Assembly: GCF_018812025.1 (NCBI RefSeq)
Contig: NC_063058.1
Span: 18,677,797 to 18,741,796 of the forward strand
Reading direction: 5' to 3'
From: Megalobrama amblycephala
Taxonomy: Eukaryota > Chordata > Actinopteri > Cypriniformes > Xenocyprididae
Length of the DNA stretch: 64,000 nt
The notes under the pieces are model-generated. The model did not search any database, was not told the origin of the DNA, and worked only from the letters and a program-made list of their open reading frames with translations. Both the position numbers and the translations under genes were made by a program. Positions 62,510 to 64,000 of the stretch are shown here, one piece after another (the stretch's first letter is position 1; each line of letters starts with the position of its first letter).

Positions 62510-63513
62510 AGGTGCAATATGTAATATTTTCTGCCACTAGAGGTCACTAGAGGCCTATTCAAAACAAAGGCGTAGCTTGATGACGCCAAGTTTGAGCACG
62601 AAATCTTGGGACATGTGGTCTTCACCTCACAGCCGGTGGAAAACAATCGGGATAGGACTCAGGAAGAAATCATGTTCATGGATGCGATTATTAACGTTAC
62701 TGTAGTATGAAGCAGATCAGGACTGAGTGTTGTGGGAGCTGAACGAGGCCGCTGGAGCGATTGCGCAACACATGCCGCGAGCAGCTGAACTTTTATTATG
62801 TCACAGTTGCCAGTGCAGCTTCCGCTTTTCCGGTCATGAGTATGAGGTAACGTAGCTCTGTTTATCATATTAGATACATTTGAGAGTGTTGAAAATGATG
62901 TTATAAAGTTACTCTGTGCGTTCGCTCGGCGGCTGCTGTGAGACACTGTTACACACTGCAGTAAGATAGATCGATTTTAGAATATCATATTAAATGCTGG
63001 ATGGCTTGTGTTGATAAATGACATGCAATTAATTTTAAAACGTATTGAAAATGCTGTATTACTGTTACTAAAAAATAAAGCTGCATCTGATTATGCTATG
63101 TTAGCTACTTGACAAAATAGTATTTTTTTAAATAAAGTATGTTACTCGCAAAAAATCAAGACAATTGATTTAAACAAGACTAAACGTGTTGAGCAATATA
63201 ACAACAATTAGTTTTCTGTCTATAAATATATCAAAACAGTTGTTCCCTTGTCTATTACAACATATTAAAGCATCTTTGGTGTTTCCATGTTTTCTACAAA
63301 ATAAAACCGGAAACCGAGGATAACGCGGGTATGACGCAGTTGACAGGCGACTCCTCACACGTCCCAGAGCCTTGGTTAAAATTGCAATTTTCTCAAGATT
63401 TACAAATAGTTGCAAACATTTGGGATATTGTAAGTACTCAAGTGAACAAAATATATAACACTGGCCTAGTGGTTTTTGGATATTTTACTGCAAAATTCTT
63501 ACATATTGCACCT
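62510..63513. mobile_element. TTAA-target DNA element, copy 2 (1004 bp)
   Basis: TTAA at 62506-62509 and 63514-63517, termini AGGTGCAATATGTAA(T/G) and CTTACATATTGCACCT, same orientation and interior as 18955-19932. It differs by small indels and by an extra segment near 62661-62700. Confidence 0.88.
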
Positions 63514-63876
63514 TTAATGGACCTGAGCTAACATTAACTATCAATAAACAGTTCATTAACTTACCTTAACAAAGTTTAATACATACAATAACCAAAGTAT
63601 ATCCCAGTTAGTGCAATAACTAACGTTAACAGATGGGACCTTATTGTAAAGTGTTACCATAAACCATTAAGTAACCTGATGTAAAAAACAAAACTGAATG
63701 CTCTACCATAAATTATAGTGTATAAATGTTAGTGAATACTCACATGCCTCATTAAAGTGAAGTGTCCTTGTCCTGTTTTCCCCCAATAACATCTGTTGAT
63801 GTGATAATATTCATTTAATTCAATTGCATGGAATCAAATTTTATAAACTACGTGCCAAATCGAGTATACCTCTTAC

Positions 63877-63960
63877 CTGACAGGCTTCTGAGGATTTAGC
63901 CGGTCACCTTTTCTCTCAGAGAGCTGGACCTTAAAACTACAAGGACATTATTGTGTTTAC
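63877..63960 (-). other. Possible non-coding 5' exon of the lysine-rich gene
   Basis: On the minus strand a strong donor, CCTGTCAG|GTAAGAG, ends at 63877. It pairs with the acceptor at 61103, five bases before the ATG of the 335-residue frame, making an intron of about 2.8 kb. The 5' boundary is not visible and the end given is nominal. Confidence 0.4.
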
Positions 63961-64000
63961 ATTTGTAAAACATGAAAAACACTGTAGCTAAAGTTGACTG
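63961..64000. other. Window end, no feature
   Basis: Short terminal sequence upstream of the putative 5' exon of the lysine-rich gene. It may hold its promoter, but nothing specific is visible. Confidence 0.2.

Noticed and set aside
1..64000. Retrovirus, LTR retrotransposon with gag/pol, or endogenous viral element
   Set aside because: No reverse transcriptase, protease, integrase or capsid motif was seen in any frame given; all sizeable coding relics are Tc1-type transposases.
1..64000. Canonical tRNA, rRNA or snRNA gene
   Set aside because: Only a tRNA-derived SINE fragment with a B-box was found (27676-27796); no complete cloverleaf-like sequence was recognised by eye.

Overview
This is a vertebrate (teleost, most likely cyprinid) nuclear DNA window. 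Evidence: large AT-rich introns with canonical GT/AG boundaries, three recognisable animal genes, and introns filled almost entirely by DNA transposons (hAT, Tc1/mariner, TTAA-target elements), foldback MITEs, satellites and microsatellites, as is usual for carp/zebrafish-type genomes. There is no bacterial gene, operon, CRISPR array or virus. All gene and repeat identifications come from reading the sequence and from memory of the families; nothing was searched.

Layout. (1) About 1-47.7 kb, + strand: the 3' ten exons of a polypeptide N-acetylgalactosaminyltransferase that best matches GALNT18. Every junction keeps frame across all ten exons, giving 528 visible residues from the stem/catalytic boundary to the stop codon at 47716. 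The first coding exon (cytoplasmic tail and membrane anchor) lies upstream of the window. The introns hold a 2.2 kb piggyBac-like foldback element, two related inverted-terminus elements carrying satellite arrays (3.8-5.6 kb and 31.3-33.8 kb), a 39-bp minisatellite (9.0-10.3 kb), four hAT elements with perfect 8-bp target duplications, two near-complete Tc1/mariner elements, and several foldback MITEs.
(2) 47.7-56.8 kb: the galnt18 3' UTR (partly MITE-derived) and an intergenic region with dispersed repeats and a very short polyadenylated retroposed fragment.
(3) 56.9-59.9 kb, + strand: the bicistronic pyurf/pigy transcription unit. Two exons encode the mitochondrial PYURF (PREY) protein. The complete 71-codon PIGY frame follows in the same last exon, 32 nt after the PYURF stop.
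(4) 60.1-61.1 kb, - strand: an unrecognised lysine-rich 335-residue protein encoded in one exon. It converges on pigy, and a plausible non-coding 5' exon lies near 63.9 kb. Its 5' intron holds two more DNA elements.

The genes are functionally separate: Golgi/ER O-glycosylation, mitochondrial methyltransferase chaperoning plus ER GPI-anchor synthesis, and an unknown probably nuclear/nucleolar protein. I found no clear sign of a wholly new biological system. The most worthwhile leads are the transposons that have captured or generated internal satellites, the all-frame-open 39-bp minisatellite, the polycistronic pyurf/pigy mRNA, and the unknown basic protein with a PP1-type RVxF motif.
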